DNA of 37,575 nt from Bryobacterales bacterium (GTDB lineage: Bacteria; Acidobacteriota; Terriglobia; Bryobacterales; Bryobacteraceae). The stretch lies in assembly GCA_027452065.1 (NCBI GenBank), contig DAIDHC010000117.1, positions 1 to 37,575 on the forward strand. The letters run 5' to 3'. This document shows positions 1 to 7,678 of the stretch, one piece after another (position 1 is the stretch's first letter; each line of letters opens with the position of its first letter). The position numbers and the translations under genes are program-made. The notes under the pieces are model-generated. The model ran no database searches. It was not told where the DNA came from and saw only the letters and a program-made list of their open reading frames with translations.

Positions 1-125
1 CGGCTGACAATTTCGACGCGCTGCCAGGGCGGCGTGAGCAGGGCGAAGGCGCCGGGAGCCTCGTGGAAGGCGAAGACGCGATCGGGGGCGGCGTCGATCC
101 AGCATGAGCGTTCAAAGCGGCGCAT
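1..125 (-). CDS. SRPBCC-domain protein, N-terminal fragment (cut by window edge)
   Basis: Reading the minus strand from the ATG at 125-123 gives 41 codons without a stop up to the window edge. The N-terminus begins MRRFERSCWIDAAPDRVFAF and continues with HEAPGAFALLTPPW. This is the start typical of SRPBCC/polyketide-cyclase-like ligand-binding proteins, where a first beta strand is followed by W-I-D-A-x-x-x-x-V-F. Such proteins bind hydrophobic ligands in a START-like fold; the ligand here is unknown. The gene is divergent from the sugar ABC ATPase, and the two start codons are only 18 bp apart. No Shine-Dalgarno sequence is visible; an AT-rich stretch (128-137) sits directly upstream. The rest of the gene lies outside the window. 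Confidence 0.75.
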   Translation of the reverse strand, partial: MRRFERSCWIDAAPDRVFAFHEAPGAFALLTPPWQRVEIVS

Positions 126-129
126 GAAA

Positions 130-135
130 TATAAT
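130..135 (+). promoter_or_regulatory. -10 element of the sugar ABC operon (near-leaderless)
   Basis: A perfect TATAAT ends 8 nt before the ATG at 144, so the predicted transcript would begin within about 2 nt of the start codon. No good -35 hexamer stands at 16-18 bp. On the opposite strand the same AT-rich block could serve the divergent SRPBCC gene. Confidence 0.5.
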
Positions 136-143
136 CCGCTAGG

Positions 144-1652
144 ATGCTTCTCGAACTGACCGCTATTCAGAAAAACTTTGGCGGCGTTGCGGCCCTGCGG
201 GACGGCAACATGTCGGTGGCCGCCGGCGAGGTGCATCTGCTGATGGGGGAGAACGGCGCCGGCAAGTCGACGCTGATGAAGATTGTGGCGGGGATGATCC
301 AGCCGGATGGAGGGGAGATTTTGTGGCGGGGCAAGGCGGTTCGGTTTCGCAATCCGGCCGATGCGGCGGCGCAGGGGATTGCGATGGTGCATCAGGAATC
401 GCTGCTGGCGCCGCACTTGAGCGTGGCGGAGAACATTTTTCTGGGGCGCGAGGAGCGGCTGAGGTTCGGGTGGGTGAAGCGGCAGTCGATGATGGAGCGG
501 GCGGCGCGGATCATCGAGGCGCACGGATTTCCGCTGCGGGCGGAGTGGAAAGTGGAACGGCTGAGCCCGGCGGGCAAGCAGATGGTGGAAATCTGCCGGG
601 CGATCCAGCAGGGATCGAGTCTGTTGATTTTCGACGAGCCGACGTCGTCGCTGTCGGAAGCCGAGACGGTGGAAGTATTCCGGATCGTGGAGACGCTGCG
701 GCAGCGGGACGTGGGGGTGATTTACATCACGCACCGTCTCGAGGAACTGCGGCATCTGGGCGATCGGGTGACGGTATTGCGGGACGGGGCGACGGTGCAT
801 GCCGGTCCGCTGGCGGCGCTGACGACGGACCAGTTGATTCACCTGATGGTGGGGCGCGAGGTGTCGGCGATATACGAAAGGCAGCCGGGGACGGCGGGCG
901 AGCCGCTGCTCGAGGTGGCGGGGCTGAGCCGCAAGGGGGTGCTCGAGGACATCGGGGTGACGGTGCGGGCGGGCGAGATTGTGGGGCTGGCGGGGCTGGT
1001 GGGAGCGGGGCGGACGGAGCTGTGCCGGGCGCTGTTCGGGCTGGACGCGATGGACGCGGGCACGGTGAAGGTGTGTGGCAAGGCGGTGCGCATCCGCTCG
1101 CCGCGGGAGGCGGTGCGGGCGGGGCTGGCGTTGATCCCGGAGGACCGGCAGCACGCGGGCCTGGCGACGTCGCTGCCGATTCTGCACAACCTGACGCTGG
1201 CGCATTTGGACTCGGTGAGCCGGTTCGGATTCCTGCGCGCGGGGGCAGAGCGGAGCCTGGCGCGGGAGTATACGGAGCGGCTGCGCATCAAGGCGAGCTC
1301 GCCGCGGCAGATCGCGGGAAGGCTGAGCGGAGGGAACCAGCAGAAGATCGTGATTGCAAAATGGCTGGTGAGAGGGGCGAAGGTGTTTCTTTTCGATGAG
1401 CCGACGCGCGGAATCGACGTGGGGGCGAAGGCGGAGGTGTTCGCGGTGATGGATACGCTGGCGCGATCGGGCGCGGGAATTTTGATGGTGAGCTCGGAGC
1501 TGCCCGAGCTGCTGCAGGTGGCTGACAGGATCGTGGTGATGCGGCAGGGGCGGATCACGGGCGAGCTTCCGCGCCACGCGACGCAGCAGGAGGTCATGCG
1601 CCTGGCGGCGTTCGACCGCACACCGGCCGAAGCCGTGGAGCGCCCGCAATGA
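144..1652 (+). CDS. Sugar ABC transporter ATP-binding protein (RbsA/XylG type)
   Basis: This is the cytoplasmic ATPase of a ribose/xylose-type (CUT2) sugar importer, with two fused nucleotide-binding domains in 502 aa, the usual family length. Domain 1 has Walker A GENGAGKST (residues 35-43), a signature beginning LSPAGKQ and Walker B LLIFDEPTSS. Domain 2 has the degenerate Walker A GLVGAGRTE typical of this subfamily, the signature LSGGNQQ and Walker B VFLFDEPTRG. The ATG at 144 gives the standard N-terminus and follows a TATAAT by 8 nt. The stop overlaps the permease start (ATGA at 1649-1652), so the two are probably co-translated. The substrate cannot be read from sequence. No periplasmic binding protein is present in the window. 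Confidence 0.93.
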   Translation: MLLELTAIQKNFGGVAALRDGNMSVAAGEVHLLMGENGAGKSTLMKIVAGMIQPDGGEILWRGKAVRFRNPADAAAQGIAMVHQESLLAPHLSVAENIFLGREERLRFGWVKRQSMMERAARIIEAHGFPLRAEWKVERLSPAGKQMVEICRAIQQGSSLLIFDEPTSSLSEAETVEVFRIVETLRQRDVGVIYITHRLEELRHLGDRVTVLRDGATVHAGPLAALTTDQLIHLMVGREVSAIYERQPGTAGEPLLEVAGLSRKGVLEDIGVTVRAGEIVGLAGLVGAGRTELCRALFGLDAMDAGTVKVCGKAVRIRSPREAVRAGLALIPEDRQHAGLATSLPILHNLTLAHLDSVSRFGFLRAGAERSLAREYTERLRIKASSPRQIAGRLSGGNQQKIVIAKWLVRGAKVFLFDEPTRGIDVGAKAEVFAVMDTLARSGAGILMVSSELPELLQVADRIVVMRQGRITGELPRHATQQEVMRLAAFDRTPAEAVERPQ

Positions 1653-2572
1653 TCCAGCGGCTGCTGCCTTTCTTCACGCTGATCGCACTGATCGTTGGGC
1701 TGGCCATTGCGACGCCGAATTTTCTCACCGTTTCGAACCTGTCGAGCGTCGTACGGCAGACGGCGGTGATCAACATCATGGCGCTGGGTATGACGCTGGT
1801 GATCATTTCGGGCGGCATCGATTTGTCGGTGGGCTCGATCCTGGCGATTGGCGGGCTCGCGGGCACGATGTATCTGGCCAACGGCGGCGCCATCGCGGCG
1901 GGCATTTTGATCGGCACGCTGGCCGGAGCGGCCTGCGGGGCGGCCAACGGGCTGATGATCAGCGGACTGAAAATCAATCCGTTCATCGTTACGCTGGGGA
2001 CGATGGGAATTTTCCGGGGGCTGGCCCTGATCGTTTCCAACGGCCTGCCGGTGCACGATCTGCCGGCGCGGTTCGGATATTTGGGCGAGGGGAATCTGCT
2101 GCATGTGCCGCTGGTGCTGTGGGTCCTGCTGGTGTGCGGGCTGGCGATGCATGTCGTGCTCGAGCACACGCGGCTGGGCAGGTACGCGTTTGCGATGGGA
2201 AGCAACGCGGAGGCGGCGGTATACGCGGGAGTGCCGGTGAGCTTTCACACGGTAGCCGTTTATGCGATTGCGGGGCTGCTGACCGGGCTGGCGGGCATGA
2301 TCGAGGCATCGCGGCTGATGACGGGGCAGCCGACCAGCGGCCAGGGGTACGAGCTGCAAGCCATCGCGGCGGTGGTGATCGGCGGCGGGAGCCTGCGCGG
2401 CGGCGAAGGGAGCGTGGTGGGCACGCTGATCGGCGCGTTCATCATGGGGCTGCTGGCCAACGGCAGCGACCTGCTGGGCACGAATCCGTACTGGCAGCAG
2501 GTGGTGATCGGGTCGGCGATCATCATCGCGGTGACGGTGGACGAGTTTCGCAAACGGCGGCGCCCGCGCTGA
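1649..2572 (+). CDS. Sugar ABC transporter permease (RbsC type)
   Basis: This 307-aa integral membrane permease of the branched-chain-amino-acid/ribose permease superfamily partners the preceding ATPase. The hydrophobic profile fits 8-10 membrane segments. The conserved ISGGIDLSVGSILAIGG segment lies near residues 50-70, and the second family signature, around GYELQAIAAVVIGGGSLRGG, lies near residues 230-250; both are diagnostic of RbsC/XylH/AraH-like permeases. The start overlaps the ATPase stop by 4 nt. The protein ends in a basic tail (RKRRRPR). About 160 bp without an obvious gene follow, so the operon seems to end here with only two components. Confidence 0.93.
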   Translation: MIQRLLPFFTLIALIVGLAIATPNFLTVSNLSSVVRQTAVINIMALGMTLVIISGGIDLSVGSILAIGGLAGTMYLANGGAIAAGILIGTLAGAACGAANGLMISGLKINPFIVTLGTMGIFRGLALIVSNGLPVHDLPARFGYLGEGNLLHVPLVLWVLLVCGLAMHVVLEHTRLGRYAFAMGSNAEAAVYAGVPVSFHTVAVYAIAGLLTGLAGMIEASRLMTGQPTSGQGYELQAIAAVVIGGGSLRGGEGSVVGTLIGAFIMGLLANGSDLLGTNPYWQQVVIGSAIIIAVTVDEFRKRRRPR

Positions 2573-2731
2573 GGCGGCGGCTTGTGCGAGAAAGCGCTGC
2601 CGCGGCGGCGGCTTTGCGCCTGATCGCTCAACCGGCGCGCGGGGCGCGATCATAACCTCCTGATTCCATTTGTCCGCGATTCGGGCTCGCGGCGTGCGTG
2701 TCTATCAGCACAGGAACGGAGGTTTCATACG

Positions 2732-4561
2732 ATGCAAAAACGTGTTTCGACACGTGTTGTCCAAATTATGAGCCGGACCACTCTCTCACTGGCGCTGGCT
2801 CTGGCGGCGCTGCTGATTGCCGCGCCGGCATTTGCTCAACCGGTCATTTCGACCACCGGTGTGGTCAACGGGGCTTCATTTATTCCTACCGATTTTCCGG
2901 GCGGAGCCGTGGCGCCGGGAGCGCTGATCACAATTCTCGGGGCGAACCTGGGTCCGGCGGCTCCGCAGTCGGCAAGCACGTTTCCGCTGCCCCTTCAACT
3001 GGGCGGCACCGACGTGGTGGTTAACGGGTCGCTGCCATGCCCGCTGCTGTATGTGTCGGCACAACAGGTAAACTGCCAGCTTCCGGCGGACTTGAATGGA
3101 GACCAGATCCAGTTGAAGCTGAGAACGCGGGATCAGGACCAGCTTCGTGAGTCGGCGCCGGTATCGGTGCCGCTGGCCGGGTCCAACTTCGGCTTCTTCA
3201 CGATGAACGGCAACGGAAGGGGACCGGGAGTGGCGCTGAATCAACAGTCGGGAGCGGGGCCGCAGTATCAGCAGAATGGCCCGCTTGCGACGGCGAAGCC
3301 GGGACAGGTGATGTTGATGTACGGCACCGGTCTGGGAGCGACGAATCCTCCTGTAGCCTCCGGACAGCCGGCGAGCGGACTGATGCCGGCGGTGAGCCAG
3401 CCGCAGGTATTCGTGGGCGGAGTGCAGGCGCAGGTGCAGTACGCCGGGCGCGCGCCGGGCTACGCGGGCGTGGACCAGATCCAGTTCCAGATGCCGCCGA
3501 ATGTGCCGCCGGGCTGCGCGGTGCCGGTGCTGCTGCGCATCCAGGACCGCATTCACAACCAGGCGTTGGACAGCAACATCGCCACGGTCGCGGTGAACGC
3601 CACCGGGCTGCAGTGCCAGGACGCGGTGGAGACGGTTGCCGCGGGAAGCCATGGGACGGTTGTGCTGGCCTCCGGGCTGGGACACCTGGGCATGGGCCAG
3701 GGGCCAAACGGAATGGGCGGCGGGAATCAGGGCATGGGCTCGGGCGGCCAGGGCAACGGCCCGGTGGGATTCGGACCTTCGCCGGGTATCCTTCCGCATG
3801 CGTTCGGCTATGGCTTCCAACAAGGCCACGGCAACGGAACGGACGTGATCGTGGCGCGATTTGTGAAATTCGGCGGCTTCGGCGACATTGGAGTGCCTCC
3901 GGCGGCGACCGGAAGCTGCAATGTGTATTTCCAGGGGCCGCGCGCGAATCCGGACCTGTTCCTTGGTTCGGGGCAACTTCTCGACGCCGGAGTGCTGACA
4001 CTGACCACGCCGAAGAGCACGCTGCGGATTCTGCCGGACACCATCGCCGGACTGGGCGTGCTGTACGAAGAGGCGCTGCCGGAGCCGCTGGGGGCGGGCG
4101 GCTATAGCGTGGCCGGAGCCGGCGGCATGGACGTGGGTGCGTTCGGTCCGGTGAGCCTGAATGTGCCGACCCTGTTGAGCGTCAGCACGACACTGACCGC
4201 GGGCACGACAATCAGCAAGAGCGCTCCGCTGAACCTGGCCTGGTCGGGAGGCAACAGCGGCGACCTGGTGCTGATCTACGGCCGGTCGTACAAGCTCGAT
4301 CCGGGCGTGCAGGCGCCGGTGAACGATCCGGGACAGTTCCGCTCGATGGCCTTCGTCTGCTCGACGACGGCCGGGGCGGCGCAGTTTACGGTTCCCAGCG
4401 ATGTGCTGGCGCAATTGCCGGCCGGGCAGTTGAGCCTGACGGTGACGCATATGCCGTCGGCGAGCGGAATCGCACGCTTCCAGGCTGCTGGTCTTAGCCT
4501 GGGCGGCGTGTTCCGGTGGCTGAGCACATTGACGTATCCGAATCTGATTCTCGGCCAATAG
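2732..4561 (+). CDS. Exported TIGR03437-like protein with Gly-rich linker
   Basis: A 609-aa predicted secreted protein. A signal peptide (residues about 1-35, ending in a run of Leu/Ala and A-F-A-Q) follows a start with a good ribosome binding site (GGAGG at 2718-2722, 9 nt spacing). An alternative start at 2768 would shorten the signal peptide only. Residues about 38-290 read like the Ig-like repeat domain known from Solibacter proteins (TIGR03437), with motifs VVNGASF, GALITILGANLG, LLYVSAQQVNCQLP and VMLMYGTGLG. In that family the domain is usually C-terminal; here it is N-terminal. Residues about 310-360 form a Gly/Met/Gln/Asn-rich low-complexity linker. The remaining 250 residues are probably a beta-rich domain that I do not recognise. 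A strong terminator follows. Function is unknown; a cell-surface or secreted structural role is an inference. Confidence 0.82.
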   Translation: MQKRVSTRVVQIMSRTTLSLALALAALLIAAPAFAQPVISTTGVVNGASFIPTDFPGGAVAPGALITILGANLGPAAPQSASTFPLPLQLGGTDVVVNGSLPCPLLYVSAQQVNCQLPADLNGDQIQLKLRTRDQDQLRESAPVSVPLAGSNFGFFTMNGNGRGPGVALNQQSGAGPQYQQNGPLATAKPGQVMLMYGTGLGATNPPVASGQPASGLMPAVSQPQVFVGGVQAQVQYAGRAPGYAGVDQIQFQMPPNVPPGCAVPVLLRIQDRIHNQALDSNIATVAVNATGLQCQDAVETVAAGSHGTVVLASGLGHLGMGQGPNGMGGGNQGMGSGGQGNGPVGFGPSPGILPHAFGYGFQQGHGNGTDVIVARFVKFGGFGDIGVPPAATGSCNVYFQGPRANPDLFLGSGQLLDAGVLTLTTPKSTLRILPDTIAGLGVLYEEALPEPLGAGGYSVAGAGGMDVGAFGPVSLNVPTLLSVSTTLTAGTTISKSAPLNLAWSGGNSGDLVLIYGRSYKLDPGVQAPVNDPGQFRSMAFVCSTTAGAAQFTVPSDVLAQLPAGQLSLTVTHMPSASGIARFQAAGLSLGGVFRWLSTLTYPNLILGQ

Positions 4562-4598
4562 GAGCCGGGGATCCGGCAGGGGTGGACTGCTCCCGCGC

Positions 4599-4633
4599 AA
4601 CGGTCCGGGCCTGGTGCCCGGGCCGTTTTTTTT
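4599..4633 (+). terminator. Rho-independent terminator after the TIGR03437-like gene
   Basis: A 12-bp stem (AACGGTCCGGGC 4599-4610 against GCCCGGGCCGTT 4616-4627, one T-G wobble) with a 5-nt loop is followed by eight T residues (4626-4633). It lies 38 nt after the stop codon and is the clearest intrinsic terminator in the window. Confidence 0.9.
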
Positions 4634-4747
4634 CGCCGGGAGATGCGGACGGCATGCGGCCAGGAATTCGCGCGGCGCGCACCAGCGGCCCCGGCGCAGA
4701 TGATGGGCCCAGGCGGCGATGAAGCGGGCGTGCCGGGCCTCGGATGG

Positions 4748-4753
4748 GATAAT
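4748..4753 (+). promoter_or_regulatory. Extended -10 element of hom (near-leaderless)
   Basis: TGGGATAAT (extended TGn plus GATAAT) ends 7 nt before the ATG at 4761, so the transcript would start at or next to that ATG. This supports 4761 over the upstream in-frame ATGs at 4719 and 4752, which would lie upstream of or inside the promoter. Confidence 0.5.
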
Positions 4754-4760
4754 GTCGTTT

Positions 4761-6062
4761 ATGCAGGAAGTAAACGTGGCCCTGGTGGGGCTGGGCAATG
4801 TGGGCACCGGGACGCTGCGAATCCTTACGGAGAATGCCGATCAGATTGCGTTGAAGCTGGGCTTCCGGCTGCGGGCGCGCGTGCTCTGCAGCCGCAACCC
4901 TTCGGCAAAGTCGCTGCCGGCGGACGGCGGAATCCTGGTGACATCGGACTGGCGCGAGGCGGTGGCGCATCCGGACGTGCACGTAGTGGCCGAGATGGTG
5001 GGCGGGACCGGGGTAGCGCGGGAGATCGTCGAGGCGGCGATCGCCGGCGGCAAATCGGTGGTCACGGCGAACAAGGAACTGCTGGCGCAGTGCGGGGCCG
5101 AGATCTGGGAGCGCTCGATCAAAGCCGGGGTGAACCTGGGCATCGAAGCCAGCGTGGCGGGGGGCATCCCGATTCTGGCGGTGCTGCGGGAGGGAATCGC
5201 GGGCGACAAGGTTGTGTCGCTGTTCGGAATCCTGAACGGAACCTGCAACTACATTCTGACCGAGATCGAACAGCACAGCACGCCGTTTGAAGCGGTGCTG
5301 GCGGAGGCGCAGCGGCTGGGCTACGCCGAGGCCGACCCGAGCGCCGACATTGACGGCTATGACGCGCGGTCGAAGCTGGCGATTCTGGCGGCGCTGGCCT
5401 TCGGCGAGAAGATCACGCCTTCCGATATTTACACCGAGGGCATCCGGCGCATCACGCCGGTGGACTTTCAGTACGCGCACCAGATGGGCTATACGATACG
5501 GCTGGTGTGTTCGGCGCGGCAGAGCGCGCGGGGACTGCTGTTGTCGGTGCGGCCGGCGCTGTTGGCGCAATCGACGATTCTGGCGAGCGTGCGCGGATCC
5601 TACAACGCGGTGTGGGTGATGGGCAAATACGGGCAGGACACGTTCTATTACGGGCGCGGCGCCGGGCCGCTGCCGACGGGCGTCGCGGTGGTGAGCGACC
5701 TGATGCGAGTGGCGCGGGAGATCCGCTCGGGCAGTCCGGACCGGGTATCGCCGTTTGCGCATGAAAGGCTGGGCGAGTACCAACCGATTCCGGTGACCGA
5801 GCACGAGGCGGCCTATTATTTGCGCTTTCGCGTAGAAGACCGGCCGGGCATCATCGCGCGGCTGGCGGCGATTCTTGCCGCGCGCGGCATCAGCGTGGAC
5901 GCGGTGCTTCAGATTCCGTCGGAGAACTGGCGGGATCTGCCCTTCGTCATCACCGTGCAGCGGACGTCGGAGCGGGCCATCCGCGAAGCGGTGTCGGAGA
6001 TGGCGACGCAGGATTTTCTGGTGGAAGCGCCGCTGGCGCTACCGATGGAGACAGGATTATGA
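4761..6062 (+). CDS. hom: Homoserine dehydrogenase with C-terminal ACT domain
   Basis: Catalyses NAD(P)H-dependent reduction of aspartate semialdehyde to homoserine, the branch point to threonine and methionine, in the cytoplasm. The N-terminus has the Rossmann motif VALVGLGNVGTG. The middle has the catalytic signature region with GILNGTCNYILTEI and conserved Asp/Lys residues (AEADPSADIDGYDARSKLAI). The C-terminus (from about YYLRFRVEDRPGIIARLAAI) is an ACT domain of the kind that senses threonine. From the ATG at 4761 the protein is 433 aa, the usual size for the ACT-bearing form. In-frame starts at 4719 and 4752 exist but add residues not expected of the family. The stop overlaps the next gene by ATGA. 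Confidence 0.95.
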   Translation: MQEVNVALVGLGNVGTGTLRILTENADQIALKLGFRLRARVLCSRNPSAKSLPADGGILVTSDWREAVAHPDVHVVAEMVGGTGVAREIVEAAIAGGKSVVTANKELLAQCGAEIWERSIKAGVNLGIEASVAGGIPILAVLREGIAGDKVVSLFGILNGTCNYILTEIEQHSTPFEAVLAEAQRLGYAEADPSADIDGYDARSKLAILAALAFGEKITPSDIYTEGIRRITPVDFQYAHQMGYTIRLVCSARQSARGLLLSVRPALLAQSTILASVRGSYNAVWVMGKYGQDTFYYGRGAGPLPTGVAVVSDLMRVAREIRSGSPDRVSPFAHERLGEYQPIPVTEHEAAYYLRFRVEDRPGIIARLAAILAARGISVDAVLQIPSENWRDLPFVITVQRTSERAIREAVSEMATQDFLVEAPLALPMETGL

Positions 6063-6715
6063 ACTGGCGATGGAAGACGTGTTTGCTGGCCTTGATGCCG
6101 GCGGCCCTGGCGGTTGCGCAGGTGGCGCAGGATGCCAACAAGGGGTATCAGACCGAGCAGGGGCGGGCGAACGTGGCCAAGGGCCTGGCCGGAGGCAAGC
6201 GCGACGAGGAACAGAAGCCGAAGCAGTTGATCGCCGACATGGCGCTGCGGGAAGGTGCGACGGTGGCCGACATCGGCACCGGCGTTGGATACATGCTGCC
6301 GTTCCTGAGCGAGGCTGTGGGGCCGGCGGGCAAGGTGATGGCGGAGGATATTTTTCCGGATTTTCTCGACAAGGCGCGGGCGCGCGCCGGCGAGTTCCAT
6401 TTGTCCAACGTGGAGTTCATTCAGGGCTCCGAGCACGATCCGCGGCTGCCGGCCGGTTCGGTGGACGCGATTCTGATGCTCGAGGTCTATCATCATCTGA
6501 ACTATCCGGGCGAGATGCTGCATCACCTGGCCGACGCGATGAAGCCGGGGGCGAAGTTCTACCTGGTGGACTTTCACAAGCGTCCCGGCGATAACCATAT
6601 CCGGGCCGACAAGGACGAGGTGATCCAGGAAGTGACCTCGAACGGCTTCCGGCTGGTGTCGGCCACCGAGCGCGGCTCCGACAAGCAGTACATGGCGGTG
6701 TTCGAGAAGAAATAA
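6059..6715 (+). CDS. Class I SAM-dependent methyltransferase with signal peptide
   Basis: A 218-aa protein. After a signal-peptide-like N-terminus (basic MNWRWK, hydrophobic LLALMPAALAVAQ) comes a Rossmann methyltransferase fold with motif I VADIGTGVGYMLPF, an acidic motif II region (VMAEDIFPD), a post-II region (VDAILMLEVYHHL) and motif III (MKPGAKFYLVDFHKRPGD). The start (ATG 6059) overlaps the hom stop by 4 nt, so translation is probably coupled. The leader is odd, since S-adenosylmethionine is cytoplasmic; either the hydrophobic segment is a membrane anchor or the protein has another role outside the cytoplasm. The substrate is unknown. Its linkage to hom (methionine/threonine supply) may be only positional. 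Confidence 0.85.
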   Translation: MNWRWKTCLLALMPAALAVAQVAQDANKGYQTEQGRANVAKGLAGGKRDEEQKPKQLIADMALREGATVADIGTGVGYMLPFLSEAVGPAGKVMAEDIFPDFLDKARARAGEFHLSNVEFIQGSEHDPRLPAGSVDAILMLEVYHHLNYPGEMLHHLADAMKPGAKFYLVDFHKRPGDNHIRADKDEVIQEVTSNGFRLVSATERGSDKQYMAVFEKK

Positions 6716-6757
6716 GGGCCTATGCTACTATCGAAAAAGTAGCGCGCCACAAGAGCC

Positions 6758-6852
<95 letters not shown>

Positions 6853-6911
6853 CTTGAGACGCGCGCCTGCTGAAATTTTGAACCTGGGGGCGCTGGTTCC
6901 GTGGTGTGGAG

Positions 6912-6917
6912 TATTAT
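6912..6917 (+). promoter_or_regulatory. -10 element of the DUF433 gene (near-leaderless)
   Basis: TATTAT ends 6 nt before the ATG at 6924. It follows the window's recurring arrangement of a -10 hexamer directly in front of the start codon. No convincing -35 is visible. Confidence 0.4.
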
Positions 6918-6923
6918 CAGGGC

Positions 6924-7154
6924 ATGTCCTGGCCTGATCGCATCGTGATCGACCCCGAGATCCTGGCCGGCAAGCCAGTCGTCCGGGGCACCCGGCTGGC
7001 GGTCGAATTCATCCTTGACCTGCTGGCGGCAGGGGAACCGGAGGCCGACATCCTTTCCAATTATCCGGGGTTGACGCACGACGACGTCCTCGCGTGCCTG
7101 GCCTACGCCAGCCACCTTGCTCACGAGTACAGGGCGTACCCGCTCCCGGTCTGA
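6924..7154 (+). CDS. DUF433-family antitoxin-like protein
   Basis: A 76-aa protein matching the DUF433 family throughout: RIVIDPEILAGKPVVRGTRL is the family hallmark, followed by helices carrying DLLAAGEPEADILSNYPGL and a conserved DDVLACLAYA. DUF433 proteins carry a small winged-helix-like DNA-binding fold and usually sit directly upstream of a DUF5615 PIN-like nuclease gene, as here; the pair is widely treated as a toxin-antitoxin system. I prefer the ATG at 6924. A GTG at 6906 is in frame but would put the TATTAT inside the gene. The stop overlaps the next start (TGATG at 7152-7156). Confidence 0.88.
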   Translation: MSWPDRIVIDPEILAGKPVVRGTRLAVEFILDLLAAGEPEADILSNYPGLTHDDVLACLAYASHLAHEYRAYPLPV

Positions 7155-7523
7155 TGCGATTGCTCGCTGACGAGAACTTCCCGCTGCCGGCTGTCGCGGC
7201 GTTGAGGCAGGACGGCCACGATGTGGCTTGGGCGCGCACGGATGCCCCCGGCATGGGCAGTTGTAATACTGGATCTCGCTGAGACGGAGGGCCGGGGCCT
7301 GCTGACGCTCGATAAGGATTTCTGGCAGATCGCAATGCAACGCCGGATACCGCTCGAACGGAGCGGCGTGATTCTCTTTCGGGTTCATCCGGCGATTCCG
7401 GAAAACATCACGCCATTGGTGCGCCGCACACTGAGCACGGGGCGGGAGTGGGGCGGGCACGCGAGTGTGGTCACCCCTGAGCGGGTGCTGATGGTGCTCC
7501 TCGGCCGTCACGAGACGCAGTGA
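7154..7523 (+). pseudogene. DUF5615 PIN-like toxin, interrupted by a +1 frameshift
   Basis: The first frame (from ATG 7154) gives the DUF5615 N-terminus MRLLADENFPLPAVAALRQD and GHDVAWARTDAPGM, then runs out at a TGA at 7280-7282. The expected continuation, AVVILDLAETEGRGLLTLDK and DFWQIAMQRRIPLERSGVIL, lies in the next frame and runs to the stop at 7523. The switch point is near 7245-7260, next to a C5 run (7245-7249) and a GGG (7255-7257); removal of one base restores a single frame of about 122 codons, normal for the family. DUF5615 proteins have a Mut7-C/PIN-like RNase fold with early D-E-N and later D-K-D acidic residues, both present. It may be a real inactivation that leaves the antitoxin orphaned, or a sequencing error. 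Confidence 0.82.
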
Positions 7524-7678
7524 CGTAGTTGTTCTCCGCCACGCCAGTGGCTCAAAACGGTTGTCACCAGATTGCCGCCAGAAATCGGGGTAACCGGCCA
7601 ATCTGAAGCGACACGCGGCCCCGCCCCCGCCGGTCCGGTAATCGTTGACGCGAACTCGCTACGGGCCGACCCGCGTGT

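Noticed and set aside
118..140. Resemblance to a XerCD dif site (GCGCAT...TATAAT)
   Set aside because: Only scattered matches, the sequence is explained by a promoter, and it does not coincide with the skew change.
839..2653. 604-codon open frame on the minus strand
   Set aside because: Antisense to the well-supported ABC transporter genes; its product is Arg/His/Pro-rich with no family features.
2876..4807. 643-codon minus-strand frame, including a protein-like stretch in 4637-4760
   Set aside because: Antisense to the TIGR03437-like gene for most of its length. The stretch with W-A-H-H-L-R-R-G-R-W between the terminator and hom looks somewhat gene-like, but has no start codon and no recognisable family; a decayed gene remnant cannot be excluded.
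6721..6746. Hairpin GCTACT/AGTAGC before the tRNA as a terminator
   Set aside because: Only 6 bp with an 8-nt loop and no T run; it overlaps a plausible TACTAT promoter element for the tRNA.
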